A DNA stretch of 64,000 nt from Rhipicephalus microplus (GCF_043290135.1 NW_027464778.1:1-64000), one strand, 5' to 3'. Counted from the stretch's first letter, positions 28,103-45,126 are shown. Translations and numbers: made by a program. The notes: generated by a model from the sequence alone, not told the origin.

Positions 28103-29513
28103 AAAGCGAATGCTCGACACGATCGAGTCGCGGTGTCGGCGCCGGCCCGCGAGACTGAGGAGGAAGGCGAACGGCGCACGCCGGTTGGTCGGCGGCCAGC
28201 TCGTCTCTCTCTCCCTCTTTTCTTCGCGAGGAGCGCGTTGGCCGCGCAGGTTGCTGCACTGACTATTTTTCTGCACTACAAGATTGAATATACACGGCAA
28301 ACATGCTTTCGTTTGTTTGTTTGTTTTTAATTCTTTTCTCGTTACTGTTGCTAAGTTTCTTGCCCATTCATTCACGCACCCTTCACTGCTGCAAAATGGC
28401 GTATCAGTCGTATCAGCTGCCCCAGCGGCAAGGAGACATCAAACCGAGTAAGCGACAATTCATGTACGCGTACGTACAAGCCCAGCGGATACAACGCGTT
28501 CGCTAAAAAACGTTTCATCGTGTCCACTGAACATGACACACGCAATATTTGTCAAAACTCACAGCTGCAACAGCTCACCTGTGTGCCGCACGTAAATAAA
28601 CTGCACACTTAACACTTTGCGACTACTCGTCCCCGGCGTGTGCCCCCCCCCTCTTTTTTTTTTTTCTTTTCTATGTTCTCGCTTTCTCTCTAATCACATC
28701 AATGCCTCATTTGCACGCACGAAACCCGTTTCACGGCGTCACTTTGACGCCATCCTTGTCGCCAAACCAAGGGACTAACACACGCGGTCCGGGCACGGCC
28801 TCATGGCCGGAAATTTCTAAACAAAGCGTGCTCGCGTTGTTGTGGACGCCGGCACGTGAAATTCGGCAAAGTAACAGCACCTTTGGCTGGCTACGCGTGT
28901 CTCAAATTTTACTGTGGCAGCTCCACTACATATCGCGATACGGCAGTTTCACCGAAGCCACGCAACGCGACCGCGCTCATTTCAGCATTCACGGGGACGG
29001 CAGAGAGTGAGAGCGCACCTCCTCTCGGGCGCGCCTCTCCTCCCGTAAACACGGACTGTCAAGCGGTCCGGTCGCAGCGAAGTTTCCCCATCTCCTTGCG
29101 GGGTGGTTCAACACCTGCCCGTTTCAAGTGCACGGTTGCACTGTGAGGAACCCTGCAAGGGTCACGCAATTACAGGCAAAACAGCCCTAACTCTAAAGCG
29201 CCTTACATAGGACGAGATTGGAGCGTAAAATGCACCACCCTTTATGCATTCTTTCTTCTTTACAGCGTTGGAAGAGTGTTCGTTCGCTGCATGTTTTACG
29301 CATGCGTACTTTCGCTTACATAATACCTTCGGAGGCTGACAACCTGTTAAGTAATCTATCAACGACTATCCGGACGGCATCAGCTGTGCAAAGAAGATTT
29401 GCAGTTGGCCTTCCAGAGCCGTCCAGAGCACACAAAGTAGGTCTACACATCGTGGCAACCAATATTTCGAAAAAAGTGAATTGCGTAGTATTATAAAGAA
29501 TACAACTTTCAGA

Positions 29514-29935
29514 ATGAGCAAAACTGCTTGGTTTGACCAAAGTACAAAGAGGTGCGATTTATACCACATCGATCCATTTATTGAATTAAAAATTACGCTG
29601 GCATTAGATAGAATATCGGAAACTCTAATTGACCGATTGAGGCTAGGCACGGCATACACAAAAACATTTGTTTTTTTTTTTTTCTTTGCACAGACACAGC
29701 AGAGCTGAAAGTCCCGAATGCGAATGCGGATTGATAGATGAAGACGTATGTCACCTTCTCGTAGACTGTCCACATCACGAGACGCCGTCTTAAGTCCGAA
29801 CAGTTGGCATTAGACCGCAGACCGTTTAACATGAAGAAACTTCTGGGTCCGTGGCCTACTCGAGTTTTACAGTCGCACGCTTTAAAAGCATCAACACGTT
29901 CTTTACAAGACAGCGGGATTGCTGATAAGTATTAA
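29514..29935 (+). pseudogene. non-LTR retrotransposon C-terminus, unit 3
   Basis: As in unit 1. The T run is one base longer than in unit 2, and a CAGCAG change replaces CGGCAG. Confidence 0.8.
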
Positions 29936-32011
29936 GAAATAACGAACTTTCATTTGTAACAAATGTACTTATTATGTACAGTATCACGTGACTCTCATCA
30001 TGTGTGTGTTGTGAAATGAATGACGTGTCGACAATTATGTACACACGAGCGAATGCATCTTTATACGGACCAGACGTGTGCTCTACTGTTTTGTGCTGGT
30101 GGACCGAATATTATCGAGGGACATTATATCAGAGACTTCATTCATTGACTTTCGAACATTTACTTACCATTGTGTTTGTGTTCTGATATGTGCGTATAAG
30201 TGTAAGTGTGTCTTTGCATATCTCTGCCCGAGTTTTCTACTTTCCATGCACTGCTTTGTACGTTTTGCTTCAAGATACGTGTTCAAGTTTAACTCAACGG
30301 CCAAGGAGTAGCCGGCGCCATAATGGTGCGCCGACATCTCCTTACATATCATATCAATAAGAAAAAAAGATGCGCGCCAATGCCCATCTATTGTATTCCC
30401 TTCTCACGTGCCCCAATACCAAACTGCGCGTGCCATTTCTGTGGTGCAAGTGTGTTTAAGTAGTCGCAGTTTCATCTTTCACAATCATGAGGGTTCCCAT
30501 ATTGAAAGTATTCCTTCCCCGAACTTGTGGCAGGGACGCACGATGCGAAATTACAAAATGATCGCGCTTGAAAGCTTCATACAAATGCACTGTCGACCCG
30601 CCGAACATAGTCAGTAATCTAAAACAAAGCGGAAATAAACGGTGCGTCCGCTCATTCATTTAAGGTAAGTTTCCCACCACATTCCGAATGGAACGTACCA
30701 CTCATTTGTGCCTAGCACAGGCGCATTTGTTCTTTCGAAGAGAACACAGTGTTCCGCTACACCGTGTGATTATGTAAACGTCAAGCCGAGCAGTGTCGTT
30801 TGCTGGCCGGCCTGGCTATGTTTCTTTCGGCGACGCGCAAACGGAGCACTCGGTGCGAAAACGGGAAATGCCCATACCTCGTGTCGACCGCCTTTCTTTA
30901 CTGGATTTCGTACTTCTTTGTGCACTATATAAATCACCTGCGTGGTACCCCTGTCATGCGTACGCACAGTTTTGTTTTTTCCTTCACTCAGGCTGTCGAT
31001 ACTTTGCTTTCGGACAATAATTAGCATGCAGTCCGCCGCCACGCTTTTCTGCTTCTACAGCTATTGTCACATGCGTCTATATATTTCTCCCCTATCTTTT
31101 CTTGCATCAATGCTTCCGCACATTTTTCACCGCGCCACGCACTTTAAGCTACATTCACTCCTCCTACAGTCTCGAAACGGGCCTGCCCTGCGCTCTCAAG
31201 AAATAAATGCCCCAATTTCGTAAACAAATGAATGGCGTGGCAGAGAAGGAACTCTGCGCTGTCTGATGAATGTGGCTGTACCCTTCACATCGGGCGGCAG
31301 CTATCACCACCTAGCCATAATGCTGACCTAACAAACAGCTACATTTATCTTGTTTTTTTTCTCTCTTTAAATAGTGAAGTATAGGACCGCGGTGCTTTGC
31401 AGTGAATGGTTTAGTTTTCACTCTTGCCTTGACTTTAGCCACCAATAAGATAACCACCTTCTAGTTAATTCTACCCGCCTAAAGTCTATTTTGCCCTCCC
31501 CCGTCTCTAAACCCCGGTGCTTTTGAAAAACTCTGCGCCATCATTCTAAACTATAAGGTGAAGCCCTTTACATAGCATTATCAAGTGTTCGGCAGTTTCC
31601 TTCTCTCCGCATGCACTGCATACCGTGTATACCCCTTCATATTTGGCCCGACATGTCGGAGTTGCTCGGGCAAGCGCTGACGCGAGTTTCCTATTCTATC
31701 ATTTCCCAAGAGCTGAACACACTCGAGTTCATGTTACCTTTTTTTGAGAGAAGCGGCCACCTTCCCCCTGTTTTTTTTTTTTTTTTTTTTAATTACCACG
31801 CTCCTGGTTTTGTTTTCCCTCCATTACCGTACTTGTGGCACTTTTCTCCGCGCACTCGGTCTTCTCTAATTTACCTGTTCAACCTCCCCGAGCACACACG
31901 TCGAGCGCGGCACACCAACGCTCCTGCTAGCGGTGTTCAACAGAGAGAAGAGGATGGATTCGGAGCCGAATCTCTCAGCACAACCCCTATGCCGACGCAG
32001 ACAATTTGGGT

Positions 32012-32027
32012 GGCTCTGAGAAGAGCC
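32012..32027 (-). terminator. H2B mRNA 3' stem-loop, unit 4
   Basis: Same stem-loop as in unit 1. Confidence 0.95.
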
Positions 32028-32066
32028 GTTGATTTGTCGTTGCTCGCTGTGGCCCACGACGCACGC

Positions 32067-32441
32067 CTACTTGGAGCTGGTGTACTTGGTGACGGCTTTT
32101 GTACCCTCGGACACCGCGTGCTTGGCCAGCTCTCCGGGCAGCAGCAGGCGCACCGCGGTCTGGATCTCCCGGCTCGTGATGGTCGAGCGCTTGTTGTAGT
32201 GAGCAAGGCGTGACGACTCGGCGGCGATACGCTCGAAGATGTCGTTCACGAAGCTGTTCATGATGGACATGGCCTTGCTGGAGACACCAGTGTCGGGGTG
32301 CACCTGCTTCAGCACCTTATAGATGTAGATGGAGAAGCTCTCCTTCCTGCGGCGCTTCTTCTTCTTCTTGTCCGTGGCGCGCACATTCTTCTGCGCCTTG
32401 CCGGCCTTCTTGACGGCTTTGCCAGACGGTTGGGGAGGCAT
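32067..32441 (-). CDS. H2B: histone H2B, unit 4
   Basis: 124 residues, identical protein. Its own cap box is free of insertion. Confidence 0.98.
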   Translation of the reverse strand: MPPQPSGKAVKKAGKAQKNVRATDKKKKKRRRKESFSIYIYKVLKQVHPDTGVSSKAMSIMNSFVNDIFERIAAESSRLAHYNKRSTITSREIQTAVRLLLPGELAKHAVSEGTKAVTKYTSSK

Positions 32442-32473
32442 GATTTCACACAACACGCACGCGAGACCAGAGT

Positions 32474-32559
32474 CGAATGCGCGTGTCCCCCCGTCTCGCC
32501 GCGCTTAAATATGAGCGAGGGGTGTTGACGAGATCAGCACAACGCGCGCGCCCCATTGG
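32474..32559 (-). promoter_or_regulatory. H2B promoter, unit 4
   Basis: CCAAT, TATTTAA and CATTCG as in unit 1. Confidence 0.75.
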
Positions 32560-32641
32560 TTCGCACGGCTTCTCTCTCTCACACTCTCATCCGTTCCCCG
32601 CGAGCGGCGGCGCGCGATGGTGGCAACGGAAACCATTCGAG

Positions 32642-33432
<791 letters not shown>

Positions 33433-33471
33433 GCGAGCACCCCTTCCGCGCGCTCGCCGCATTCCCCAAAC

Positions 33472-33487
33472 GGTCCTTCTAAGGACC
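33472..33487 (+). terminator. H2A mRNA 3' stem-loop, unit 4
   Basis: Same stem-loop as in unit 1. Confidence 0.95.
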
Positions 33488-33906
33488 ACCCAAACAGGTG
33501 ACGCGGCCGTGTTTCGCTTCGCAGTCACGATGGCTCTGTTCGTACCCTCAAGCGTGTTTGTTTTTCTATACTTTATATATATTTCCTCGCGACATCAGTT
33601 AGCCACAAGTGCGCGACGCCAAATGCTGCAAAGAGACAACCAAATCACGCAGCTCGGCACCGAAAAAGACAGAAAAGAGCATGTAAGCGTTGTCATTTCT
33701 CATTAAAAAAAAAAAAAAAAGCTCCACACGTAACCGTCTATCCTTACGATGACACCTGAACGGGTCAGCACAGGGACAGAGTAAATTTAATACCTTTGAA
33801 TAGAAAAACAAACGTAAGGTAAAAAAAAAAAGAGAGAGAGAGAGAGAGAACCCGCCGTTAGCGCATTCCATTTGGTGCTTCTAACACAATTTATTTCGTC
33901 TATCTT

Positions 33907-34303
33907 GCTAGGCAGCGCAGCCACTATTACACAGAACACACAACACAAGCGCTTAACTTCAACTAAACGTTTATTGCAAAAAAAAAAAAAAAATTGTCCA
34001 GAATATGGCACAAAAACTTGTTCAGCTTCAAAAGAAATGAAAGGAAATGACACGCGATGATTTCGAGTGTGTTAGTGCACTCTCTATCGCGCTCACGCGG
34101 AAAGAACTGTTTTTTGGATGGGGTGATAGAGAATAACAGACAGTAATGTGCGGGACTGGCACGTGTGCTTTTTGTTGTCTACCTTTTACTATTCTTTTTC
34201 TCTGTTCACCCCCTTTATAAACTCTGACGTTTGCAATGAAAGTTCAGTTGAAGTTAAGCGCTTGTGTTGTGAGGTCTGTGTAATAGTGGCTGCGCTTCCT
34301 AGC
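33907..34303. repeat. inverted repeat IR1, unit 4
   Basis: Arms 33907-33980 and 34230-34303. Confidence 0.8.
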
Positions 34304-34763
34304 GAGATGGATCCTTACCAACTGGCCCGATACAATTGTTTATTTCGTCTCTCGGTAAAACTTCATCACCTCCTACGAGTGCACCCAAAAGTTGCGCCGG
34401 GGTCCAGCAGCCCAAGTCACCATGGCGTTACGCAAACAGAAGCCCTCAAAAACACCTTACAAGCGGCGGGCAAAAAGGTAAACACATAAATGAAATTGAC
34501 ACACCACAGGGTCGCAGCACGGCTGCTGCACACACACCGACTGAAGCTAGCCTACCTTTTCTCTGTCTACTCATAATGATACACACTTTTACCTTGAATT
34601 TGTCAAAGCTGAGCCATTTCTTCGTAATAACGACGCGCCGACGTTCCGTTCTTCCGCGCGCTAGACAACGGCAGCCACGTACGTACAAAACATGACAGCA
34701 AAAGAGGGTGCGGCCGGAGTACGTGGCCTGGAGTGGTCTCGTAGCCAAAGCAGACACGTTGGT

Positions 34764-34779
34764 GGTCCTGAGAAGGACC
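34764..34779 (-). terminator. H3 mRNA 3' stem-loop, unit 4
   Basis: Same stem-loop as in unit 1. Confidence 0.95.
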
Positions 34780-34826
34780 GTTTGTTGTTGCTTGCCTGTC
34801 GACCGAAGCGCAGGGAGCAGCCCAAC

Positions 34827-35342
<516 letters not shown>

Positions 35343-35774
35343 CCGAAGCGTGAGAACCCGTCCGCGTGCGAGCGCGGAAGCGTACGCCAGGATGCTGGCT
35401 GGCGCTCATTTTCGGGCAACCGTGCAGTTCGCGGCTGCAAAGAGGTACACCGAAACGAAACCACTACCGCTGTACAATACAGCCTGCTGCGCATTTCTTT
35501 CGCCTTCCAGGCAACACATCAATCGACGCTGTAGCTCGTCGCTTCCCGAAGCGGCGCGACGGAGTGCGAGACGCCACCATTCACGCCAAAAGCGCGCATC
35601 GCACTAGAGCGCCTCGCATCACCGAGGGCAAATGCGCACTGCCACGCCAAAAAAACTTGCTCCTTGCGTTGTCGCTTATTTGCGACCATTACGTAGATGG
35701 GCGAAGACGACGAGAGACCACCGGCAGTGTTGGTATATGCATACACGTCCGCGCAACGACAAGGAGTAAAACGC

Positions 35775-35970
35775 AACAAAACATTCTAACACAAACACCC
35801 CGTACATCCAACTGCCACTGAGCGCGCCTACTTGCTCAATCGCAGACAGTAACGGGACTCAATTTTATCTTCCTTTCCCTCTTAAGAATCACTCATACAT
35901 ACTTGCCAAACTACTAGGTGCGCTCAATGGCGGTTGGATGTACGGGGTGTTTGCGTTCGAATGTTTTGTT
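35775..35970. repeat. inverted repeat IR2, unit 4
   Basis: Arms 35775-35830 and 35915-35970. Confidence 0.8.
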
Positions 35971-36167
35971 TCATTTTTACTCCTATTCCCTCGATATGTC
36001 GTCTCACTCTGGCTTCCCTCATGTCTCTTTCTCTACACTTTTATTCCCACCCTTTTAATCCCCCCTCACCCCCCATCCCTTGTGAGCTACCGCTGAGGTG
36101 TCGCATCCTGATGCAGACAGTTTCGGGGCTCACTTTCCTCTTCTTTTCCATCTTACACATCAGCAAT
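35971..36167 (+). mobile_element. old diverged retroposon tail, unit 4
   Basis: Same remnant, followed by the shortest C run of the array (about 12). Confidence 0.6.
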
Positions 36168-37485
36168 CCCCCCCCCCCCAACCTCTAAGTGCTAAATATG
36201 TGGCACAAAAAGCAGGAAATGGACTCAATGAAAGGGTGAAAAATAATAATCATAATAGAAACGAAGATCAACACGCGCCTCAAAAAGCCCCATTCACTCC
36301 TCTTTCACATTTTCACGAGAAAATGAAGGTACACACATGGAGAACAATTTTTGTTATAGGTAGGCTTTGCCTGAGCAGAACCACTGTCGTGCGCCTTGGT
36401 TACACATTCGACACGCCTCGTCCTGTGCGGAGGTGGGTGGGAAACCAAGGGTGCACTTGAAAATGCAATGCTCGTGGGTTGGTGTCGCCATCTGACGGCA
36501 GGCTCACGCGAGCGCGCCTTGCTTTCGAATTTCCCGCGCTCGAACCTCTCGCGTTTACATCATGGGCTAGTCCCCCCCCCCCCCCCTCTCGCGTGGGCGG
36601 CGAAGCCAGCCTCCCTAGAGTGACCACCTCTGCCGGCGAAATGGAAACACTTGTTGCGTAGCTGTCCGTCCAAGTAAAGCTTTCACAACTGCAGTGTTCG
36701 CAGCACCAGTACAGTACATGAGTGCCACTTCTATCAAGTGCAGCTTCCCTCAGCACGCTGCATGGGCAGCGCTTATTGTGTACTTGCTTCTGACTTGCGC
36801 AGAAATTCTGTTTAAACATCCCCTTCCACTTTTCTTTCTTTTTTTTTTGTATTTTGCAGCTCGGCAGCGCCAGGTGTGAAAAAAAAAACAAACAAAAATT
36901 ATTAGGCGTGACAATGTACACAATGTGTTATTGAATGGGGCACTTCTGAGTGCACAGCGGGCGCGGTAAACACGACCAACCTGTCACAATCAATTTTTTC
37001 ATTTGTAAGTACACATCCCTTCTTCGTCTGGGTGCCCCACGGTAGAACATAGTGCGTTTTTATTTATTTTGACACAACGTGACGCGATCGTGTAGTGGGC
37101 ATTCCAAAGAAAAAAGCGAGTTCGTGCTTCCTGAGCATAGTCGTGTCTCCAAGAATGCAGTGACCAGGGTAGAACGCTGCGCTCGGCTTCTTCCTTCGCG
37201 CGATAAGGTAACTAGGCGACGTTCGCTTGACGGGCCCGTTTTAGCAGCTTGGCTTGCAGGAAGGAGAGGAAGAACTCGCAGATGCGGCGATTGATTCGTG
37301 CATGCAGACCCAGGAGAAAGACGACGACGCGAACGAAATGCGGTGAACGTGACAAGTACCCAGCGCGATCAAGCTACTACTACACGAGGTGCTGCTCACC
37401 TGAGCGATGACGCAATGATATTGCAAAGAGGGACGGACGGGTATGGCGAACCGCTGGGATCACACTGCCGAAGCATCAAGTGGGT

Positions 37486-37501
37486 AGCCCTGAAGAGGGC
37501 T
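37486..37501 (-). terminator. H4 mRNA 3' stem-loop, unit 4
   Basis: Same stem-loop as in unit 1. Confidence 0.9.
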
Positions 37502-37544
37502 GTTGTGTTCTCGTTGGCTGGCTGCAGGCGACGCCGCTGGCTTC

Positions 37545-38237
<693 letters not shown>

Positions 38238-39636
38238 ACACGATCGAGTCGCGGTGTCGGCGCCGGCCCGCGAGACTGAGGAGGAAGGCGAACGGCGCAC
38301 GCCGGTTGGTCGGCGGCCAGCTCGTCTCTCTCTCCCTCTTTTCTTCGCGAGGAGCGCGTTGGCCGCGCAGGTTGCTGCACTGACTATTTTTCTGCACTAC
38401 AAGATTGAATATACACGGCAAACATGCTTTCGTTTGTTTGTTTGTTTTTAATTCTTTTCTCGTTACTGTTGCTAAGTTTCTTGCCCATTCATTCACGCAC
38501 CCTTCACTGCTGCAAAATGGCGTATCAGTCGTATCAGCTGCCCCAGCGGCAAGGAGACATCAAACCGAGTAAGCGACAATTCATGTACGCGTACGTACAA
38601 GCCCAGCGGATACAACGCGTTCGCTAAAAAACGTTTCATCGTGTCCACTGAACATGACACACGCAATATTTGTCAAAACTCACAGCTGCAACAGCTCACC
38701 TGTGTGCCGCACGTAAATAAACTGCACACTTAACACTTTGCGACTACTCGTCCCCGGCGTGTGCCCCCCCCCCCCTCTTTTTTTTTTTCTTTTCTATGTT
38801 CTCGCTTTCTCTCTAATCACATCAATGCCTCATTTGCACGCACGAAACCCGTTTCACGGCGTCACTTTGACGCCATCCTTGTCGCCAAACCAAGGGACTA
38901 ACACACGCGGTCCGGGCACGGCCTCATGGCCGGAAATTTCTAAACAAAGCGTGCTCGCGTTGTTGTGGACGCCGGCACGTGAAATTCGGCAAAGTAACAG
39001 CACCTTTGGCTGGCTACGCGTGTCTCAAATTTTACTGTGGCAGCTCCACTACATATCGCGATACGGCAGTTTCACCGAAGCCACGCAACGCGACCGCGCT
39101 CATTTCAGCATTCACGGGGACGGCAGAGAGTGAGAGCGCACCTCCTCTCGGGCGCGCCTCTCCTCCCGTAAACACGGACTGTCAAGCGGTCCGGTCGCAG
39201 CGAAGTTTCCCCATCTCCTTGCGGGGTGGTTCAACACCTGCCCGTTTCAAGTGCACGGTTGCACTGTGAGGAACCCTGCAAGGGTCACGCAATTACAGGC
39301 AAAACAGCCCTAACTCTAAAGCGCCTTACATAGGACGAGATTGGAGCGTAAAATGCACCACCCTTTATGCATTCTTTCTTCTTTACAGCGTTGGAAGAGT
39401 GTTCGTTCGCTGCATGTTTTACGCATGCGTACTTTCGCTTACATAATACCTTCGGAGGCTGACAACCTGTTAAGTAATCTATCAACGACTATCCGGACGG
39501 CATCAGCTGTGCAAAGAAGATTTGCAGTTGGCCTTCCAGAGCCGTCCAGAGCACACAAAGTAGGTCTACACATCGTGGCAACCAATATTTCGAAAAAAGT
39601 GAATTGCGTAGTATTATAAAGAATACAACTTTCAGA

Positions 39637-40057
39637 ATGAGCAAAACTGCTTGGTTTGACCAAAGTACAAAGAGGTGCGATTTATACCACATCGATCCAT
39701 TTATTGAATTAAAAATTACGCTGGCATTAGATAGAATATCGGAAACTCTAATTGACCGATTGAGGCTAGGCACGGCATACACAAAAACATTTGTTTTTTT
39801 TTTTTCTTTGCACAGACACGGCAGAGCTGAAAGTCCCGAATGCGAATGCGGATTGATAGATGAAGACGTATGTCACCTTCTCGTAGACTGTCCACATCAC
39901 GAGACGCCGTCTTAAGTCCGAACAGTTGGCATTAGACCGCAGACCGTTTAACATGAAGAAACTTCTGGGTCCGTGGCCTACTCGAGTTTTACAGTCGCAC
40001 GCTTTAAAAGCATCAACACGTTCTTTACAAGACAGCGGGATTGCTGATAAGTATTAA
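39637..40057 (+). pseudogene. non-LTR retrotransposon C-terminus, unit 4
   Basis: Same frame state as unit 2: the T run keeps the central motifs in one frame. Confidence 0.8.
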
Positions 40058-42125
40058 GAAATAACGAACTTTCATTTGTAACAAATGTACTTATTATGTA
40101 CAGTATCACGTGACTCTCATCATGTGTGTGTTGTGAAATGAATGACGTGTCGACAATTATGTACACACGAGCGAATGCATCTTTATACGGACCAGACGTG
40201 TGCTCTACTGTTTTGTGCTGGTGGACCGAATATTATCGAGGGACATTATATCAGAGACTTCATTCATTGACTTTCGAACATTTACTTACCATTGTGTTCT
40301 GATATGTGCGTATAAGTGTAAGTGTGTCTTTGCATATCTCTGCCCGAGTTTTCTACTTTCCATGCACTGCTTTGTACGTTTTGCTTCAAGATACGTGTTC
40401 AAGTTTAACTCAACGGCCAAGGAGTAGCCGGCGCCATAATGGTGCGCCGACATCTCCTTACATATCATATCAATAAGAAAAAAAGATGCGCGCCAATGCC
40501 CATCTATTGTATTCCCTTCTCACGTGCCCCAATACCAAACTGCGCGTGCCATTTCTGTGGTGCAAGTGTGTTTAAGTAGTCGCAGTTTCATCTTTCACAA
40601 TCATGAGGGTTCCCATATTGAAAGTATTCCTTCCCCGAACTTGTGGCAGGGACGCACGATGCGAAATTACAAAATGATCGCGCTTGAAAGCTTCATACAA
40701 ATGCACTGTCGACCCGCCGAACATAGTCAGTAATCTAAAACAAAGCGGAAATAAACGGTGCGTCCGCTCATTCATTTAAGGTAAGTTTCCCACCACATTC
40801 CGAATGGAACGTACCACTCATTTGTGCCTAGCACAGGCGCATTTGTTCTTTCGAAGAGAACACAGTGTTCCGCTACACCGTGTGATTATGTAAACGTCAA
40901 GCCGAGCAGTGTCGTTTGCTGGCCGGCCTGGCTATGTTTCTTTCGGCGACGCGCAAACGGAGCACTCGGTGCGAAAACGGGAAATGCCCATACCTCGTGT
41001 CGACCGCCTTTCTTTACTGGATTTCGTACTTCTTTGTGCACTATATAAATCACCTGCGTGGTACCCCTGTCATGCGTACGCACAGTTTTGTTTTTTCCTT
41101 CACTCAGGCTGTCGATACTTTGCTTTCGGACAATAATTAGCATGCAGTCCGCCGCCACGCTTTTCTGCTTCTACAGCTATTGTCACATGCGTCTATATAT
41201 TTCTCCCCTATCTTTTCTTGCATCAATGCTTCCGCACATTTTTCACCGCGCCACGCACTTTAAGCTACATTCACTCCTCCTACAGTCTCGAAACGGGCCT
41301 GCCCTGCGCTCTCAAGAAATAAATGCCCCAATTTCGTAAACAAATGAATGGCGTGGCAGAGAAGGAACTCTGCGCTGTCTGATGAATGTGGCTGTACCCT
41401 TCACATCGGGCGGCAGCTATCACCACCTAGCCATAATGCTGACCTAACAAACAGCTACATTTATCTTGTTTTTTTTCTCTCTTTAAATAGTGAAGTATAG
41501 GACCGCGGTGCTTTGCAGTGAATGGTTTAGTTTTCACTCTTGCCTTGACTTTAGCCACCAATAAGATAACCACCTTCTAGTTAATTCTACCCGCCTAAAG
41601 TCTATTTTGCCCTCCCCCGTCTCTAAACCCCGGTGCTTTTGAAAAACTCTGCGCCATCATTCTAAACTATAAGGTGAAGCCCTTTACATAGCATTATCAA
41701 GTGTTCGGCAGTTTCCTTCTCTCCGCATGCACTGCATACCGTGTATACCCCTTCATATTTGGCCCGACATGTCGGAGTTGCTCGGGCAAGCGCTGACGCG
41801 AGTTTCCTATTCTATCATTTCCCAAGAGCTGAACACACTCGAGTTCATGTTACCTTTTTTTGAGAGAAGCGGCCACCTTCCCCCTGTTTTTTTTTTTTTT
41901 TTTTAATTACCACGCTCCTGGTTTTGTTTTCCCTCCATTACCGTACTTGTGGCACTTTTCTCCGCGCACTCGGTCTTCTCTAATTTACCTGTTCAACCTC
42001 CCCGAGCACACACGTCGAGCGCGGCACACCAACGCTCCTGCTAGCGGTGTTCAACAGAGAGAAGAGGATGGATTCGGAGCCGAATCTCTCAGCACAACCC
42101 CTATGCCGACGCAGACAATTTGGGT

Positions 42126-42141
42126 GGCTCTGAGAAGAGCC
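42126..42141 (-). terminator. H2B mRNA 3' stem-loop, unit 5
   Basis: Same stem-loop as in unit 1. Confidence 0.95.
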
Positions 42142-42180
42142 GTTGATTTGTCGTTGCTCGCTGTGGCCCACGACGCACGC

Positions 42181-42555
42181 CTACTTGGAGCTGGTGTACT
42201 TGGTGACGGCTTTTGTACCCTCGGACACCGCGTGCTTGGCCAGCTCTCCGGGCAGCAGCAGGCGCACCGCGGTCTGGATCTCCCGGCTCGTGATGGTCGA
42301 GCGCTTGTTGTAGTGAGCAAGGCGTGACGACTCGGCGGCGATACGCTCGAAGATGTCGTTCACGAAGCTGTTCATGATGGACATGGCCTTGCTGGAGACA
42401 CCAGTGTCGGGGTGCACCTGCTTCAGCACCTTATAGATGTAGATGGAGAAGCTCTCCTTCCTGCGGCGCTTCTTCTTCTTCTTGTCCGTGGCGCGCACAT
42501 TCTTCTGCGCCTTGCCGGCCTTCTTGACGGCTTTGCCAGACGGTTGGGGAGGCAT
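42181..42555 (-). CDS. H2B: histone H2B, unit 5, promoter lost
   Basis: The coding sequence is intact (124 residues, identical protein). The deletion begins six bases beyond its CATTCG cap box (42588-42593), so the TATTTAA and CCAAT boxes are gone and H2A coding sequence now lies upstream. It is probably silent or weakly expressed; this is inference from the missing promoter. Confidence 0.95.
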   Translation of the reverse strand: MPPQPSGKAVKKAGKAQKNVRATDKKKKKRRRKESFSIYIYKVLKQVHPDTGVSSKAMSIMNSFVNDIFERIAAESSRLAHYNKRSTITSREIQTAVRLLLPGELAKHAVSEGTKAVTKYTSSK

Positions 42556-42557
42556 GA

Positions 42558-42779
<222 letters not shown>

Positions 42780-42818
42780 GCGAGCACCCCTTCCGCGCGC
42801 TCGCCGCATTCCCCAAAC

Positions 42819-42834
42819 GGTCCTTCTAAGGACC
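42819..42834 (+). terminator. H2A mRNA 3' stem-loop, unit 5 (of the pseudogene)
   Basis: Intact stem-loop behind the truncated H2A. Confidence 0.95.
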
Positions 42835-43259
42835 ACCCAAACAGGTGACGCGGCCGTGTTTCGCTTCGCAGTCACGATGGCTCTGTTCGTACCCTCAAGC
42901 GTGTTTGTTTTTCTATACTTTATATATATTTCCTCGCGACATCAGTTAGCCACAAGTGCGCGACGCCAAATGCTGCAAAGAGACAACCAAATCACGCAGC
43001 TCGGCACCGAAAAAGACAGAAAAGAGCATGTAAGCGTTGTCATTTCTCATTAAAAAAAAAAAAAAAAAAAAAGCTCCACACGTAACCGTCTATCCTTACG
43101 ATGACACCTGAACGGGTCAGCACAGGGACAGAGTAAATTTAATACCTTTGAATAGAAAAACAAACGCAAGGTAAAAAAAAAAAAGAGAGAGAGAGAGAGA
43201 GAACCCGCCGTTAGCGCATTCCATTTGGTGCTTCTAACACAATTTATTTCGTCTATCTT

Positions 43260-43655
43260 GCTAGGCAGCGCAGCCACTATTACACAGAACACACAACACA
43301 AGCGCTTAACTTCAACTAAACGTTTATTGCAAAAAAAAAAAAAAATTGTCCAGAATATGGCACAAAAACTTGTTCAGCTTCAAAAGAAATGAAAGGAAAT
43401 GACACGCGATGATTTCGAGTGTGTTAGTGCACTCTCTATCGCGCTCACGCGGAAAGAACTGTTTTTTGGATGGGGTGATAGAGAATAACAGACAGTAATG
43501 TGCGGGACTGGCACGTGTGCTTTTTGTTGTCTACCTTTTACTATTCTTTTTCTCTGTTCACCCCCTTTATAAACTCTGACGTTTGCAATGAAAGTTCAGT
43601 TGAAGTTAAGCGCTTGTGTTGTGAGGTCTGTGTAATAGTGGCTGCGCTTCCTAGC
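43260..43655. repeat. inverted repeat IR1, unit 5
   Basis: Arms 43260-43333 and 43582-43655. Confidence 0.8.
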
Positions 43656-44115
43656 GAGATGGATCCTTACCAACTGGCCCGATACAATTGTTTATTTCGT
43701 CTCTCGGTAAAACTTCATCACCTCCTACGAGTGCACCCAAAAGTTGCGCCGGGGTCCAGCAGCCCAAGTCACCATGGCGTTACGCAAACAGAAGCCCTCA
43801 AAAACACCTTACAAGCGGCGGGCAAAAAGGTAAACACATAAATGAAATTGACACACCACAGGGTCGCAGCACGGCTGCTGCACACACACCGACTGAAGCT
43901 AGCCTACCTTTTCTCTGTCTACTCATAATGATACACACTTTTACCTTGAATTTGTCAAAGCTGAGCCATTTCTTCGTAATAACGACGCGCCGACGTTCCG
44001 TTCTTCCGCGCGCTAGACAACGGCAGCCACGTACGTACAAAACATGACAGCAAAAGAGGGTGCGGCCGGAGTACGTGGCCTGGAGTGGTCTCGTAGCCAA
44101 AGCAGACACGTTGGT

Positions 44116-44131
44116 GGTCCTGAGAAGGACC
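44116..44131 (-). terminator. H3 mRNA 3' stem-loop, unit 5
   Basis: Same stem-loop as in unit 1. Confidence 0.95.
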
Positions 44132-44178
44132 GTTTGTTGTTGCTTGCCTGTCGACCGAAGCGCAGGGAGCAGCCCAAC

Positions 44179-44694
<516 letters not shown>

Positions 44695-45126
44695 CCGAAG
44701 CGTGAGAACCCGTCCGCGTGCGAGCGCGGAAGCGTACGCCAGGATGCTGGCTGGCGCTCATTTTCGGGCAACCGTGCAGTTCGCGGCTGCAAAGAGGTAC
44801 ACCGAAACGAAACCACTACCGCTGTACAATACAGCCTGCTGCGCATTTCTTTCGCCTTCCAGGCAACACATCAATCGACGCTGTAGCTCGTCGCTTCCCG
44901 AAGCGGCGCGACGGAGTGCGAGACGCCACCATTCACGCCAACAGCGCGCATCGCACTAGAGCGCCTCGCATCACCGAGGGCAAATGCGCACTGCCACGCC
45001 AAAAAAACTTGCTCCTTGCGTTGTCGCTTATTTGCGACCATTACGTAGATGGGCGAAGACGACGAGAGACCACCGGCAGTGTTGGTATATGCATACACGT
45101 CCGCGCAACGACAAGGAGTAAAACGC